Assembly (NCBI GenBank): GCA_017849455.1
Contig: JAFIGX010000022.1
Coordinates: forward strand, 124,001 to 188,000
Length of the DNA stretch: 64,000 nucleotides
Direction of reading: 5' to 3'
Origin: Pseudobacter sp.
GTDB taxonomy: Bacteria; Bacteroidota; Bacteroidia; Chitinophagales; Chitinophagaceae
The notes below the pieces were generated by a model. The model was given only the letters and a program-made list of their open reading frames with translations. It had not been told where the DNA came from and did not search any database. Below, in pieces: positions 19,577 to 28,170 of the stretch (position 1 is the stretch's first letter; each line of letters begins with the position of its first letter). Position numbers and translations under genes: made by a program.

Positions 19577-20608
19577 ATGAAGAAAAAGGTGTCGCTGAAA
19601 GATATCGCCAAAGCTGCGGGCGTTTCCACGGCCCTGGTATCCTATGTGCTCACGAACAAGGAAAAAGAAGCAAGGGTAGGAAAAGAGATCGCCGGGAAGA
19701 TCCGCGAAATTGCCAGGAAGCTCAACTATCAGCCCAACCATATCGCAAGAAGCCTGAAGAGCGGCCGCTCCTATACGATCGGCCTGGTAGTGGCAGATAT
19801 TTCCAACCCCTTTTTCGCCAATATTGCCCGCACTATCGAAGATGAGGCCAAACGCAATAATTATACGGTGATCTTCGGCAGCTCCGATGAGAATGCCGAT
19901 AAATCCTGGGACCTCATCAATGTTTTGCTGAACCGCCAGGTAGACGGGCTGATCATGACACCCACAGAAGGATCGGAGCAGCAGATCAAGCAACTGAAGG
20001 AAAGGAATATGCCATTCGTGCTGATCGACCGCTACTTTCCGGGCATCCCTACCAATAATATTTCCATCAATAATTTCGAATCGGCCTACCATGCCGTCAC
20101 GCATCTCGCCAAAAAAGGAAGGCAACGGATCGGTATGATCATGTACAAAACGGCCCTCCATCATATCAATGAACGTAAACGCGGCTACCTGGAAGCGCTG
20201 CGGGATCATAAACTACCGGAGAAGCATAACCTGCTGAAACTGGCCCGGTACTCGAATATCAGGGAAGATGTGCATAAGGCTATCGATGAATTGCGCAGCG
20301 GCCGCAAACCGGCCGACGCCATCTTCTTCGCTACCAACAGCCTTGCACTGGAAGGACTGAAATATATGAATCAGTTGGGTATCCGCATTCCCGAAGAAAT
20401 GGCCATCGTGAGCTTCGACGAAGCCGAAGCATTCGACCTGTTCTATTCACCCGTTACCTATGTGCAGCAACCCATCCTGGATATGGGCAAGGAATCCGTG
20501 AGAGTATTGCTCGAACAGATCAATGATCCTAAAAAAGCGGTCGACCACCTTTTTATAGATACGAAACTGGTGGTGCGGAAATCCTGCGGCAGCCGGCAAA
20601 AGAATTAA
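19577..20608 (+). CDS. LacI-family transcriptional regulator
   Basis: Sugar-responsive repressor of 343 residues. The N-terminal LacI helix-turn-helix (VSLKDIAKAAGVSTALVSYVL, about residues 5-25) and hinge helix (NHIARSLKSGRS, about 54-65) precede a periplasmic-binding-protein-like effector domain (IGLVVADISNPFFANIARTIE onward). Its binding site is probably the 16-bp palindrome found before this gene, before the GH172-led operon, before the minus-strand susC at 36023 and before the GH116 gene. It should leave DNA when the pentose or one of its oxidation products binds. It is transcribed in the same direction as the operon it precedes, with a separate operator between them at 20655. Confidence 0.93.
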   Translation: MKKKVSLKDIAKAAGVSTALVSYVLTNKEKEARVGKEIAGKIREIARKLNYQPNHIARSLKSGRSYTIGLVVADISNPFFANIARTIEDEAKRNNYTVIFGSSDENADKSWDLINVLLNRQVDGLIMTPTEGSEQQIKQLKERNMPFVLIDRYFPGIPTNNISINNFESAYHAVTHLAKKGRQRIGMIMYKTALHHINERKRGYLEALRDHKLPEKHNLLKLARYSNIREDVHKAIDELRSGRKPADAIFFATNSLALEGLKYMNQLGIRIPEEMAIVSFDEAEAFDLFYSPVTYVQQPILDMGKESVRVLLEQINDPKKAVDHLFIDTKLVVRKSCGSRQKN

Positions 20609-20654
20609 GAGCGTTAAGAGAAAAGAAATGAAAGAGATAAAGTGGGTTTTCGGT

Positions 20655-20670
20655 GCTTAAACGATAAAGC
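20655..20670. promoter_or_regulatory. LacI-type operator before the GH172/pentose operon
   Basis: GCTTAAACGATAAAGC matches the operator consensus GCTTAAACGTTTAAGC at 14 of 16 positions, with a perfect left half. It lies 62 bases before the GH172 start codon and 47 bases after the lacI stop. A weak -7-like box (TACCCTTTG) follows 8 bases downstream. Confidence 0.75.
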
Positions 20671-20731
20671 AAATCCGTACCCTTTGAAACCTTTTCAGGA
20701 TACAGTTTTTGGAATCAAACCATCATGCTAT

Positions 20732-21868
20732 ATGAAGAAATATTATCTGCTGGCAATAGCTGCCGTCCTCAGTTGCACAGCTTTTTCACAGCAACCATTC
20801 AACGGTCTCGACATGAACCTGGGCAATCTCTTCCGGCTGTCCGATGCCAAAACCCGCTCCATCAGCCCTGAAAATTTTACCGGCGAACCCGGCAAAGGCG
20901 GTATAGCCACTCTTGAACAGGGGAATGCCCGCAACGCGGCCCGCGACCTCGGACAGGGATGGAAGGTGAATCCATTTATTCATATCGAGCCCGGCAAGAC
21001 TTTTACACTCGCCGAGATCACAGGCCCCGGAGCCATCCAGCATATCTGGATGACACCAACCGGCAACTGGCGCTTTTCCATTCTCCGTTTCTATTGGGAC
21101 GATGAGACCACTCCATCCGTAGAAGTACCGGTCGGCGATTTCTTCGGCATGGGATGGGGAGAGTTCGCACCACTCAGCTCCCTGCCCGTTGCCGTTAACC
21201 CTGGCAGCGCCTTCAATTGCTATTGGACGATGCCCTTCCGCAAGAAATGCAGGATCACCATGGAAAATATCAACACCGAACGCATGACCCTGTATTACCA
21301 GGTCGATTATACGCTGACCACCGTTCCCGATGACGCTGCTTATTTCCATGCACAGTTCCGCCGCAATAACCCGGTACGCGGCGCCGAGTTCACACTGATC
21401 GACGGCCTGAAAGGAAAAGGCCAGTACGTAGGCACTTACCTCGCATGGGGCGTCAATAACAACGGCTGGTGGGGCGAAGGCGAGATCAAGTTTTTTATGG
21501 ACGGCGATAAACAGTTCCCCACTATCTGCGGCACCGGCACAGAAGATTATTTTTGCGGTTCCTATAATTTCGACACCAAGGGACGCTACCAGGAATTCTG
21601 CTCTCCGTATTCGGGTCTCGTACAGGTACAACGCCCCGATGGTCTTTACAGGTCACAACAACGGTTCGGTCTCTACCGCTGGCATATCATGGACCCCATC
21701 CGGTTCGAGAAAGACCTGAAAGTGACTATCCAGGACCTTGGCTGGAAAAGCGGAGGCCGCTACCTGCCGCAACAGTCGGATATCAGCAGCGTGGTCTTCT
21801 GGTACCAGCGCGAACCCCATGCCCCCTTCCCCAAATTACCATCGAAGGATGAGCTTGAAGTGAACTAG
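20732..21868 (+). CDS. Secreted GH172 (DUF2961) glycoside hydrolase, candidate D-arabinofuranosidase
   Basis: A 378-residue exported protein: signal peptide MKKYYLLAIAAVLSCTAFSQ, then the DUF2961 fold. Family motifs are GPGAIQHIWMTP, LRFYWDDETTPSVEVPVGDFFG, WWGEGEIKFFMDGD and GTGTEDYFCGSYNF; the glutamates in the last two are the likely catalytic pair. Characterised GH172 members act on furanosides: alpha-D-fructofuranose dianhydride, and exo-acting D-arabinofuranosidases on mycobacterial arabinan. The genes after it form a pentose oxidation pathway, favouring D-arabinofuranosidase activity (inference). The ATG at 20732 is chosen because it gives a proper signal peptide; an in-frame start at 20642 would overlap the operator at 20655. 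First gene of the seven-gene LacI-controlled operon. Confidence 0.88.
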   Translation: MKKYYLLAIAAVLSCTAFSQQPFNGLDMNLGNLFRLSDAKTRSISPENFTGEPGKGGIATLEQGNARNAARDLGQGWKVNPFIHIEPGKTFTLAEITGPGAIQHIWMTPTGNWRFSILRFYWDDETTPSVEVPVGDFFGMGWGEFAPLSSLPVAVNPGSAFNCYWTMPFRKKCRITMENINTERMTLYYQVDYTLTTVPDDAAYFHAQFRRNNPVRGAEFTLIDGLKGKGQYVGTYLAWGVNNNGWWGEGEIKFFMDGDKQFPTICGTGTEDYFCGSYNFDTKGRYQEFCSPYSGLVQVQRPDGLYRSQQRFGLYRWHIMDPIRFEKDLKVTIQDLGWKSGGRYLPQQSDISSVVFWYQREPHAPFPKLPSKDELEVN

Positions 21869-21895
21869 CCTGTTCCATCCAATAATTTCAATGAT

Positions 21896-23461
21896 ATGAG
21901 CATGAGCCAGACAGCCAGTACCGGATCACAGATGAGCGGCCATCATTTTTCCCCGGAAGTCCATCGATCTTTCCGCGCCTTCAATCCGCTGAAACAGGAA
22001 TGGATCCCCCGTGAGTTCAAAGAAGCCACCCCTGAGGAGATCGATGCCGCAGTGACATTGGCCGCAGCCGCATTCATCAGGTATAGAAAAATGCCGGCTG
22101 CACAACGTGCCGCCTTCCTGCAGGCCATTGCCGACAATATTATTTTACTGGGCGATGCTCTACTCCATATTGCCTCCGATGAAACAGGTCTTCCACTGGC
22201 CCGCCTCCGGAATGAGCGCGATCGTACCACCAACCAGTTATGCCTGTTTGCCGCTCTTATCACAGAAGGCTCCTGGGTGAACGCACGGATCGATACAGGT
22301 ACACCGGATGTGCGCCAAATGCGCATACCTATCGGCGTTATATGCGTATTCGGCGCCAGCAATTTTCCACTGGCCTTTTCTGTAGCTGGTGGTGATACGG
22401 CAGCAGCACTGGCAGCCGGCTGTACCGTTGTTTGTAAAGCACATCCCGCCCACCCGAATACTTCCGAAATGGTGGCTACCGCCATCCGGCAGTCCGCCAT
22501 CAGTACCGGAATGCCTGATGGCGTGTTTTCATTGATACAGGGCGCCACCCATGAAACAGGCCAGCAGTTGGCCATACACCCTTTACTGGCAGCCATCGCA
22601 TTCACAGGTTCATTCCGTGGAGGCAAGGCATTGTATGAGACCGCCACGCGCAGGCCCACACCCATCCCGGTGTATGCAGAGATGGGAAGCGTTAATCCTG
22701 TTTTCTTTCTCCCCCGTATCCTGCAGCAGAAAGGCGAAGCACTGGCGGGGCAGTTCATTCAGTCTGTTACGCTCGGGGTAGGACAATTCTGCACGAACCC
22801 CGGTATTTTCATTACGAATGGCCCCGATCTTCCACATCATTTCATCGAATCATTACAAAAACATATTTCAACAATACCTGCCGGTTTTATGCTTACACCG
22901 GGAATCCTCGATGCTTACAATAATGGTATAGCAGGGTTACAGGAACAAGGGGCGGAACTGCTTGCCAACACGGCCGCATCACTGTCCCAGGCCAGTGCAG
23001 CCCTGTTACAGATAAGCGCGCAAAAAGTATTGGCCGGTCCATCTATCATGCATGAAGTATTCGGGCCATCCACTTTACATATCAGCGCAGGGAACAAACA
23101 AGAGCTCTATCAACTCGCCAACACATTGGAAGGACAACTGACAGCAACCATCCATGGTACCGAAGAAGATCTCCGCGAGCATATAGAGTTGGTAGATATC
23201 CTTCGTGAAAAAGCAGGCAGGCTGATCATCAACGGATTTCCCACAGGCGTTGCCGTTAACCATGCCATGGTGCATGGAGGGCCCTGGCCTGCTACCACTC
23301 CCGCTGCCGGCACTTCCGTGGGCACTGCGGCGATCGGGCGCTTCGTGCGGCCGGTATGCTTCCAGGATTTTCCTGCCTGGCTGTTGCCGCCGGAACTGCA
23401 GGACAGGAACCCGCTTGGCATCTGGCGAATGGTGAATGGAAATTTCTCGAAGACGCTGTAG
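21896..23461 (+). CDS. 2-oxoglutarate semialdehyde (2,5-dioxopentanoate) dehydrogenase, ALDH family
   Basis: NAD(P)-dependent aldehyde dehydrogenase of 521 residues. The oxyanion asparagine is N156 (FGASNFPLAFS), the general base E262 (AEMGSVNP) and the nucleophile C299 (GVGQFCTNPG). The phrases FGASNFPLAFSVAGGDTAAALAAGC and KAHPAHPNTSE are characteristic of the alpha-ketoglutaric semialdehyde dehydrogenase subgroup. It catalyses the last step of the Weimberg-type pathway, 2,5-dioxopentanoate to 2-oxoglutarate, feeding the TCA cycle. It lies 27 bases after the GH172 gene, and the other three pathway steps are encoded in the same operon. Two ATG codons (21896 and 21902) are possible starts; the choice changes two residues. 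Confidence 0.9.
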   Translation: MSMSQTASTGSQMSGHHFSPEVHRSFRAFNPLKQEWIPREFKEATPEEIDAAVTLAAAAFIRYRKMPAAQRAAFLQAIADNIILLGDALLHIASDETGLPLARLRNERDRTTNQLCLFAALITEGSWVNARIDTGTPDVRQMRIPIGVICVFGASNFPLAFSVAGGDTAAALAAGCTVVCKAHPAHPNTSEMVATAIRQSAISTGMPDGVFSLIQGATHETGQQLAIHPLLAAIAFTGSFRGGKALYETATRRPTPIPVYAEMGSVNPVFFLPRILQQKGEALAGQFIQSVTLGVGQFCTNPGIFITNGPDLPHHFIESLQKHISTIPAGFMLTPGILDAYNNGIAGLQEQGAELLANTAASLSQASAALLQISAQKVLAGPSIMHEVFGPSTLHISAGNKQELYQLANTLEGQLTATIHGTEEDLREHIELVDILREKAGRLIINGFPTGVAVNHAMVHGGPWPATTPAAGTSVGTAAIGRFVRPVCFQDFPAWLLPPELQDRNPLGIWRMVNGNFSKTL

Positions 23462-23521
23462 CTGCCGAACGATGGGCCATATTTCCCGGATATCCATAAT
23501 CTTTAACACACAATATATACT

Positions 23522-24304
23522 ATGGAGTTGGGCTTAACAGATAAGATCATTATCGTAACAGGAGGCGCTAAAGGTATCGGGGCCGCTATTACTACTGTGC
23601 TGGCGCAGGAAGGAGCATTCCCGGTGATCATTGGAAGAAGTGAGCAGGATAACAAAGAACAGTTGTCCTACATCGAACAGGCAGGCGGTAAAGGCTGGCA
23701 GGTGGTGGCAGAGCTGACGGACCCGGAAGCCTGTAGCCGGTCAGTAAAGGAGGTTACGGAAAGGTTCGGGAGGATCGATGGGCTGGTGAATAATGCAGGG
23801 ATCAATGATGGGGTTGGACTGGCCAGCGGCTCTTATGAAAAATTCATGCAGTCCCTCCATGCCAATCTCGTGCACTATTATCTCGTGGCCCACTATGCGC
23901 TGCCCTGGCTGAAAACAAGTAAAGGGAGTATCGTCAATATCAGTTCCAAGACAGCAGAAACCGGGCAGGGTGGCACTTCCGCCTATGCGGCCGCCAATGG
24001 CGGCCGCAATGCCCTCACCCGCGAATGGGCCGTGGAATTATTGCCTTATAGCATCCGCGTAAATGCCATCGTAGTATCGGAAGCCTGGACAGATCTCTAC
24101 CAGAGCTGGATCAGCACTTTCCCCGACCCACAAACGAAACTGGCAGGGATCGTGGCCCGCATCCCATTGGAAAAACGCATGACCACTCCCCTGGAGATCG
24201 CGCACACGGCGGCTTTCCTGTTGTCCGACAGATCGAGCCATACCACCGGCCAACTGGTCCATGTAGATGGAGGTTATGTGCACCTCGACAGGGCCATCCC
24301 ATAA
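23522..24304 (+). CDS. SDR-family sugar dehydrogenase (L-fucose/D-arabinose dehydrogenase-like)
   Basis: Short-chain dehydrogenase of 260 residues. The cofactor loop is TGGAKGIG (13-20), the structural motif NNAG (about 90-93), the catalytic serine S142 and tyrosine Y155. The lysine expected four residues after the tyrosine is N159 (SAYAAANGG), verified in the DNA as AAT. The sequence otherwise looks like the L-fucose dehydrogenase branch (VNISSKTAETGQGGTS, ALTREWAVELL). L-fucose and D-arabinose share their C2-C4 configuration, and such enzymes often oxidise both. In this operon it should make D-arabino-1,4- or 1,5-lactone from D-arabinose (inference). The missing lysine either is normal for this subgroup or changes the chemistry. 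Confidence 0.85.
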   Translation: MELGLTDKIIIVTGGAKGIGAAITTVLAQEGAFPVIIGRSEQDNKEQLSYIEQAGGKGWQVVAELTDPEACSRSVKEVTERFGRIDGLVNNAGINDGVGLASGSYEKFMQSLHANLVHYYLVAHYALPWLKTSKGSIVNISSKTAETGQGGTSAYAAANGGRNALTREWAVELLPYSIRVNAIVVSEAWTDLYQSWISTFPDPQTKLAGIVARIPLEKRMTTPLEIAHTAAFLLSDRSSHTTGQLVHVDGGYVHLDRAIP

Positions 24305-24340
24305 TCCAATGATTTTTGAATTTTTATCAATGATCACAGT

Positions 24341-25981
24341 ATGAAACAATCCGTTCTTAAAATAAACCCGAAAGATAATGTGTGGGTAGCCTTGCAGGAC
24401 CTTCCCGCAGGCGCCGGCGTGGATTGCAGCGGACAGCAGATCACTCCGCTCAGAACTATCCATGCCAAACATAAAATGGCCGGAAGCCCCATCCCCAGCG
24501 GATCACCGGTGATCATGTACGGTGTGCTCGTGGGCATTGCCAATGAAGATATCCCTGCCGGCGAGCTGATCACCACCAAAAATATCAGGCATGCTTCCGG
24601 GCAGTTTGCCGTCGGCACAGAACGCCATACCAGTTGGGAAGTTCCGGATACCTCCCATTGGCAGCAGCGCACATTCCTGGGATATCACCGCAGTGATGGC
24701 CGCGTAGGCACTGCCAACTACTGGGTGCTGGTGCCACTCGTATTCTGTGAGAACAGGAATGTTCAACTACTTCATGAAGTACTGGTAAAAGAACTGGGCT
24801 ACCGCAAACGGGATACGTATGAGGAGATGCTGCAACATGTCTTATCCGGTGTCAGGAGTGGAACATACAGTAACGGTATAGTACAACCGAAAAACAGATC
24901 ATCGATAAACCGGGAATTCACCAATATCGACGGTATCAAGCTGCTGACCCATACATTGGGCTGCGGTGGCACAAAACAGGATGCCCGCGCATTGTGCGGA
25001 ATACTGGCCGGGTATATCACACATCCCAATGTGGCCGGGGCCACGGTATTGAGCCTGGGATGCCAGAATGCCCAGGTGGAGATGCTGAAAGAAGAAATAG
25101 AAAAGCGTTCACCCGGTTTCGACAGGACCGTCATCTACCTCGAACAACAAAAGATCGGACCTGAAAAAGAATTGATGGCGCAGGCGATGCGACAAACTTT
25201 TGAAGGACTTGTCAAAGCGAATGAACAGGAACGCAGGCCGGCCCCACTCGGTAAATTATGTATCGGTATGGAATGCGGAGGGTCGGACGGGTTTTCGGGT
25301 ATCTCCGCAAACCCTGCCGTGGGGCGCGTTTCAGACCTGCTGGTAGCATTGGGAGGATCGGTGATCTTGTCCGAATTCCCGGAGCTCTGCGGCGTTGAAC
25401 AGGAACTCAGCGACCGCTGTGTAACCGCCGATCTCGCCGCCCGTTTCGTACAACTGATGCGCGATTATATCAAAAGTGCGGAAGCTGTTGGATCGGGGTT
25501 CGATTCCAACCCTTCTGCCGGCAATATCCGCGACGGCCTGATCACCGATGCCATCAAATCGGCAGGCGCTGCCAAAAAAGGCGGCTCCTCACCTGTGACC
25601 GATGTGCTCGATTATCCCGCCTGGGTACAAAAGCCAGGACTGAACCTGTTGTGCACACCCGGCAGTGACGTGGAATCTACCACGGCAGAAGTGGGTGCGG
25701 GCGCCAATATTGTATTGTTCACGACAGGACTGGGCACGCCTACCGGCAATCCGGTAGCGCCTGTGATCAAACTATCGACCAACAGCAGGCTCGCCGGCAA
25801 AATGCAGGATATCATCGACCTGGATACAGGCACCATCATCAGCGGAGAAGAAACGATCCATGAAGTGGCCGACCGTATCCTGGAACTGGTGATCAGCACG
25901 GCCAGCGGCGATTATACCGCAAAGGCACAGTTGCTGGAGCAAGACGATTTTATTCCCTGGAAACGGGGAGTATCATTATAG
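24341..25981 (+). CDS. UxaA-family sugar-acid dehydratase (altronate/galactarate dehydratase type), candidate D-arabinonate dehydratase
   Basis: A 546-residue protein with an N-terminal SAF domain (about 1-95; LQDLPAGAGVDCSG and GIANEDIPAGELITTKNIRH) and a C-terminal UxaA-type dehydratase domain (FLGYHRSDGRVGTANYWVLVP, LLTHTLGCGGTKQDA, MECGGSDGFSGISANP). The family removes water from aldonic or aldaric acids to give 2-keto-3-deoxy acids, using a metal ion. Between the sugar dehydrogenase and the FAH-family dehydratase genes it fits the step pentonate to 2-keto-3-deoxypentonate. Known pentonate dehydratases of the Weimberg route are usually of the IlvD/Edd or enolase families, so a UxaA-type enzyme here is uncommon. 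The protein is full length; in many bacteria the two domains are separate proteins. Confidence 0.87.
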   Translation: MKQSVLKINPKDNVWVALQDLPAGAGVDCSGQQITPLRTIHAKHKMAGSPIPSGSPVIMYGVLVGIANEDIPAGELITTKNIRHASGQFAVGTERHTSWEVPDTSHWQQRTFLGYHRSDGRVGTANYWVLVPLVFCENRNVQLLHEVLVKELGYRKRDTYEEMLQHVLSGVRSGTYSNGIVQPKNRSSINREFTNIDGIKLLTHTLGCGGTKQDARALCGILAGYITHPNVAGATVLSLGCQNAQVEMLKEEIEKRSPGFDRTVIYLEQQKIGPEKELMAQAMRQTFEGLVKANEQERRPAPLGKLCIGMECGGSDGFSGISANPAVGRVSDLLVALGGSVILSEFPELCGVEQELSDRCVTADLAARFVQLMRDYIKSAEAVGSGFDSNPSAGNIRDGLITDAIKSAGAAKKGGSSPVTDVLDYPAWVQKPGLNLLCTPGSDVESTTAEVGAGANIVLFTTGLGTPTGNPVAPVIKLSTNSRLAGKMQDIIDLDTGTIISGEETIHEVADRILELVISTASGDYTAKAQLLEQDDFIPWKRGVSL

Positions 25982-26002
25982 ATCAATCATCAACTTTAAA
26001 TT

Positions 26003-27250
26003 ATGAGATCCAACCTGATCATTATCGGTATGCTGGCAGGCGCTATCTCCTGTAACGATCCTGCCCAACCGAAACAACAGGCAACAACACCAACACCTGT
26101 TACCAGCAAGCCTTCCAATTTCAGCGAAGACGTGGCCTTCCTGCAAAAATATTTGAAGAATGTAGTCGTGCTGAATCGTAGCCATGATAGTAGTCGCGTA
26201 GTGGTGACCGGCGATTACCAGGCCCGCGTAATGACCAGCACTACCGGCGGCAGCCAGGGAAAAAGTTATGGCTGGATCAACTATGGATTGATGGCATCAC
26301 AGAAATATGCGCCACATATCAATGCTTTCGGCGGTGAAGAACGTTTCTGGCTTGGTCCCGAGGGCGGACAATATGCCTTGTTCTTTCCACCCGGATCGGC
26401 ATTTGAATTTCAGCACTGGCAAACGCCTGCCCTCATCGATACGGTACAATACGCAGTAACAACTCAAACCGATACATCCGTTACTTATCGGCAAAAAGGC
26501 TCCCTGCAGAATTACAAAGGCACACGCTTCCAACTCGATATCACGAGAACGATCAGGCTGCTCGATGAGCATAGCATTGCCGGCAAACTTGGTTTTGCCC
26601 TACCTGCCGGTCTTACCCCCGTTGCCTACGAAACTGAAAACGTAATTACCAACGCAGGCGACAGCGCCTGGCAGGAACAGAAAGGATTGGTCAGCATCTG
26701 GCTGCTTGGCATGTTCAAACCATCTGCCAAAACCGCTGTGGTAGCGCCTTTCAGGAATATATCCAATTCGAAGCAACTTATCACCGATGATTATTTTGGT
26801 AAGATAACAGCCAGGGACCTCCTGATCAAAGACAGTCTCCTATTGTTCAGGGCCGATGGCAAAGCCCGCGGCAAGATCGGGCTGGCGCCACTGATCGCCA
26901 AAACAGGGGCCGGTAGTATCGACCTGGAAAATAATGTCCTGACCATCCTCCTGTACGATGTAGTGCCACAGGGCCGCTATGTCAATTCCAAATGGGAGCA
27001 GCAAAAAGAGCCCTTCAAGGGAGACGCCGTAAATTGTTACAACGATGGGCCACTGGCAGATGGCTCACAAATGGGGCCTTTCTATGAAGTGGAATCATCT
27101 TCAGATGTACGTACGTTGAAACCCGGGCAATCCCTTACTTACAGGCAAACCACCCTTCATTTCAGCGGCGACAAAAACGCTCTCCAGGCTCTGGCCATGC
27201 AATGGTGGAAACTGTCATTCGATGATGTACAAAAATTCCTCAACCATTAA
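26003..27250 (+). CDS. Mutarotase-like lipoprotein (DUF6786 type)
   Basis: Lipoprotein of 415 residues (lipobox AISC, acylated at C17, followed by a Pro/Thr/Gln-rich linker to about residue 40). The body looks like DUF6786, a beta-rich galactose-mutarotase-like fold: RVMTSTTGGSQGKSYGWINY, HINAFGGEERFWLGPEGGQ, and a last strand YRQTTLHFSGD. The precise family name is from memory. Function is unknown. Inside a pentose oxidation operon it could interconvert anomers or ring forms of the released sugar outside the inner membrane, or bind it. The operon has no recognisable lactonase, so that role should also be tested. It lies 21 bases after the dehydratase gene and 9 before the FAH gene. Confidence 0.7.
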   Translation: MRSNLIIIGMLAGAISCNDPAQPKQQATTPTPVTSKPSNFSEDVAFLQKYLKNVVVLNRSHDSSRVVVTGDYQARVMTSTTGGSQGKSYGWINYGLMASQKYAPHINAFGGEERFWLGPEGGQYALFFPPGSAFEFQHWQTPALIDTVQYAVTTQTDTSVTYRQKGSLQNYKGTRFQLDITRTIRLLDEHSIAGKLGFALPAGLTPVAYETENVITNAGDSAWQEQKGLVSIWLLGMFKPSAKTAVVAPFRNISNSKQLITDDYFGKITARDLLIKDSLLLFRADGKARGKIGLAPLIAKTGAGSIDLENNVLTILLYDVVPQGRYVNSKWEQQKEPFKGDAVNCYNDGPLADGSQMGPFYEVESSSDVRTLKPGQSLTYRQTTLHFSGDKNALQALAMQWWKLSFDDVQKFLNH

Positions 27251-27259
27251 TACAGCTTT

Positions 27260-28120
27260 ATGGAGGTCATCCACATTTATAAATTGTCCAATGCCTTGCT
27301 CGTAGCATACAAAGGGCAGCACTATTCCATCGATGCAACCTGGAGCAGCTTTGTGAACAGGAAGGGTTTATTCGATCATGTTGTAGCTGCCCTGAAAGGC
27401 AAACCAGCGCTGGAGCCGGCCGCAGCCGAAAAATTATTGTTGACCGAATTGCAGGCCCCGATCGATGCACAGGAAGTGTGGGCGGCAGGCGTTACTTATT
27501 ACCGGAGCCGCACTGCCCGCATGGAAGAATCGGAGCAATCGGGCGGCGCCACATTTTATGATAAGGTGTATGTTGCCGAAAGGCCCGAGCTGTTCTTCAA
27601 GGCTACTGCCCGCCGTGTTTCCGGACATGGACAACCTGTTTATATCCGTACCGATTCAACCTGGGATGTGCCGGAACCGGAGCTTACACTTTTCATCAGC
27701 AGTGAAGGGACGATAGAAGGATATACGATCGGCAACGACATGAGCTCGCGCAGCATCGAAGGAGAGAACCCGCTATACCTGCCACAGGCAAAGATCTATG
27801 AAAAGTGCGCCGGGCTTGGGCCCTGCCTGGCAGTGCCTGATGCGCCCATTCCTCCGGATACCAATATCCGTTTGACCATCTATCGCAACGAACAGGTACA
27901 ATACACCGACAACGTTCCCATCAGCCAGATGAAACGCGGGCACCAGGAACTCGTCGGGTTCCTGTACAGAAGTTGTTCCTTTCCTGAAGGCGCTTACCTG
28001 ATGACAGGCACCTGTCTCGTACCTGGCAACGATTTTACCCTGCATGAAAATGACAGGGTAGAGATCAGTATCGATCATATCGGTGTACTGGTCAATGACA
28101 TTCAAAAATTAAGGCTCTAG
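27260..28120 (+). CDS. FAH-family 2-keto-3-deoxy-D-pentonate (arabinonate/xylonate) dehydratase
   Basis: A 286-residue member of the fumarylacetoacetate hydrolase superfamily. Metal ligands are E139 and E141 (DVPEPELTL) and D160 (IGNDMSSRSIEGENPLYLPQ). The long phrase SSRSIEGENPLYLPQAKIY is typical of the 2-keto-3-deoxy-D-arabinonate dehydratase branch (archaeal KdaD, Caulobacter XylX type). It converts 2-keto-3-deoxy-D-pentonate to 2,5-dioxopentanoate, the substrate of the ALDH encoded at 21896. D-arabinose and D-xylose give the same 2-keto-3-deoxy acid, so this gene fixes the D-series but not the sugar. It lies 9 bases after the lipoprotein gene. Confidence 0.88.
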   Translation: MEVIHIYKLSNALLVAYKGQHYSIDATWSSFVNRKGLFDHVVAALKGKPALEPAAAEKLLLTELQAPIDAQEVWAAGVTYYRSRTARMEESEQSGGATFYDKVYVAERPELFFKATARRVSGHGQPVYIRTDSTWDVPEPELTLFISSEGTIEGYTIGNDMSSRSIEGENPLYLPQAKIYEKCAGLGPCLAVPDAPIPPDTNIRLTIYRNEQVQYTDNVPISQMKRGHQELVGFLYRSCSFPEGAYLMTGTCLVPGNDFTLHENDRVEISIDHIGVLVNDIQKLRL

Positions 28121-28170
28121 CATCACCTGTTCGCCGGACCTTATCACACTAACGATAAACTGCCCAATCT

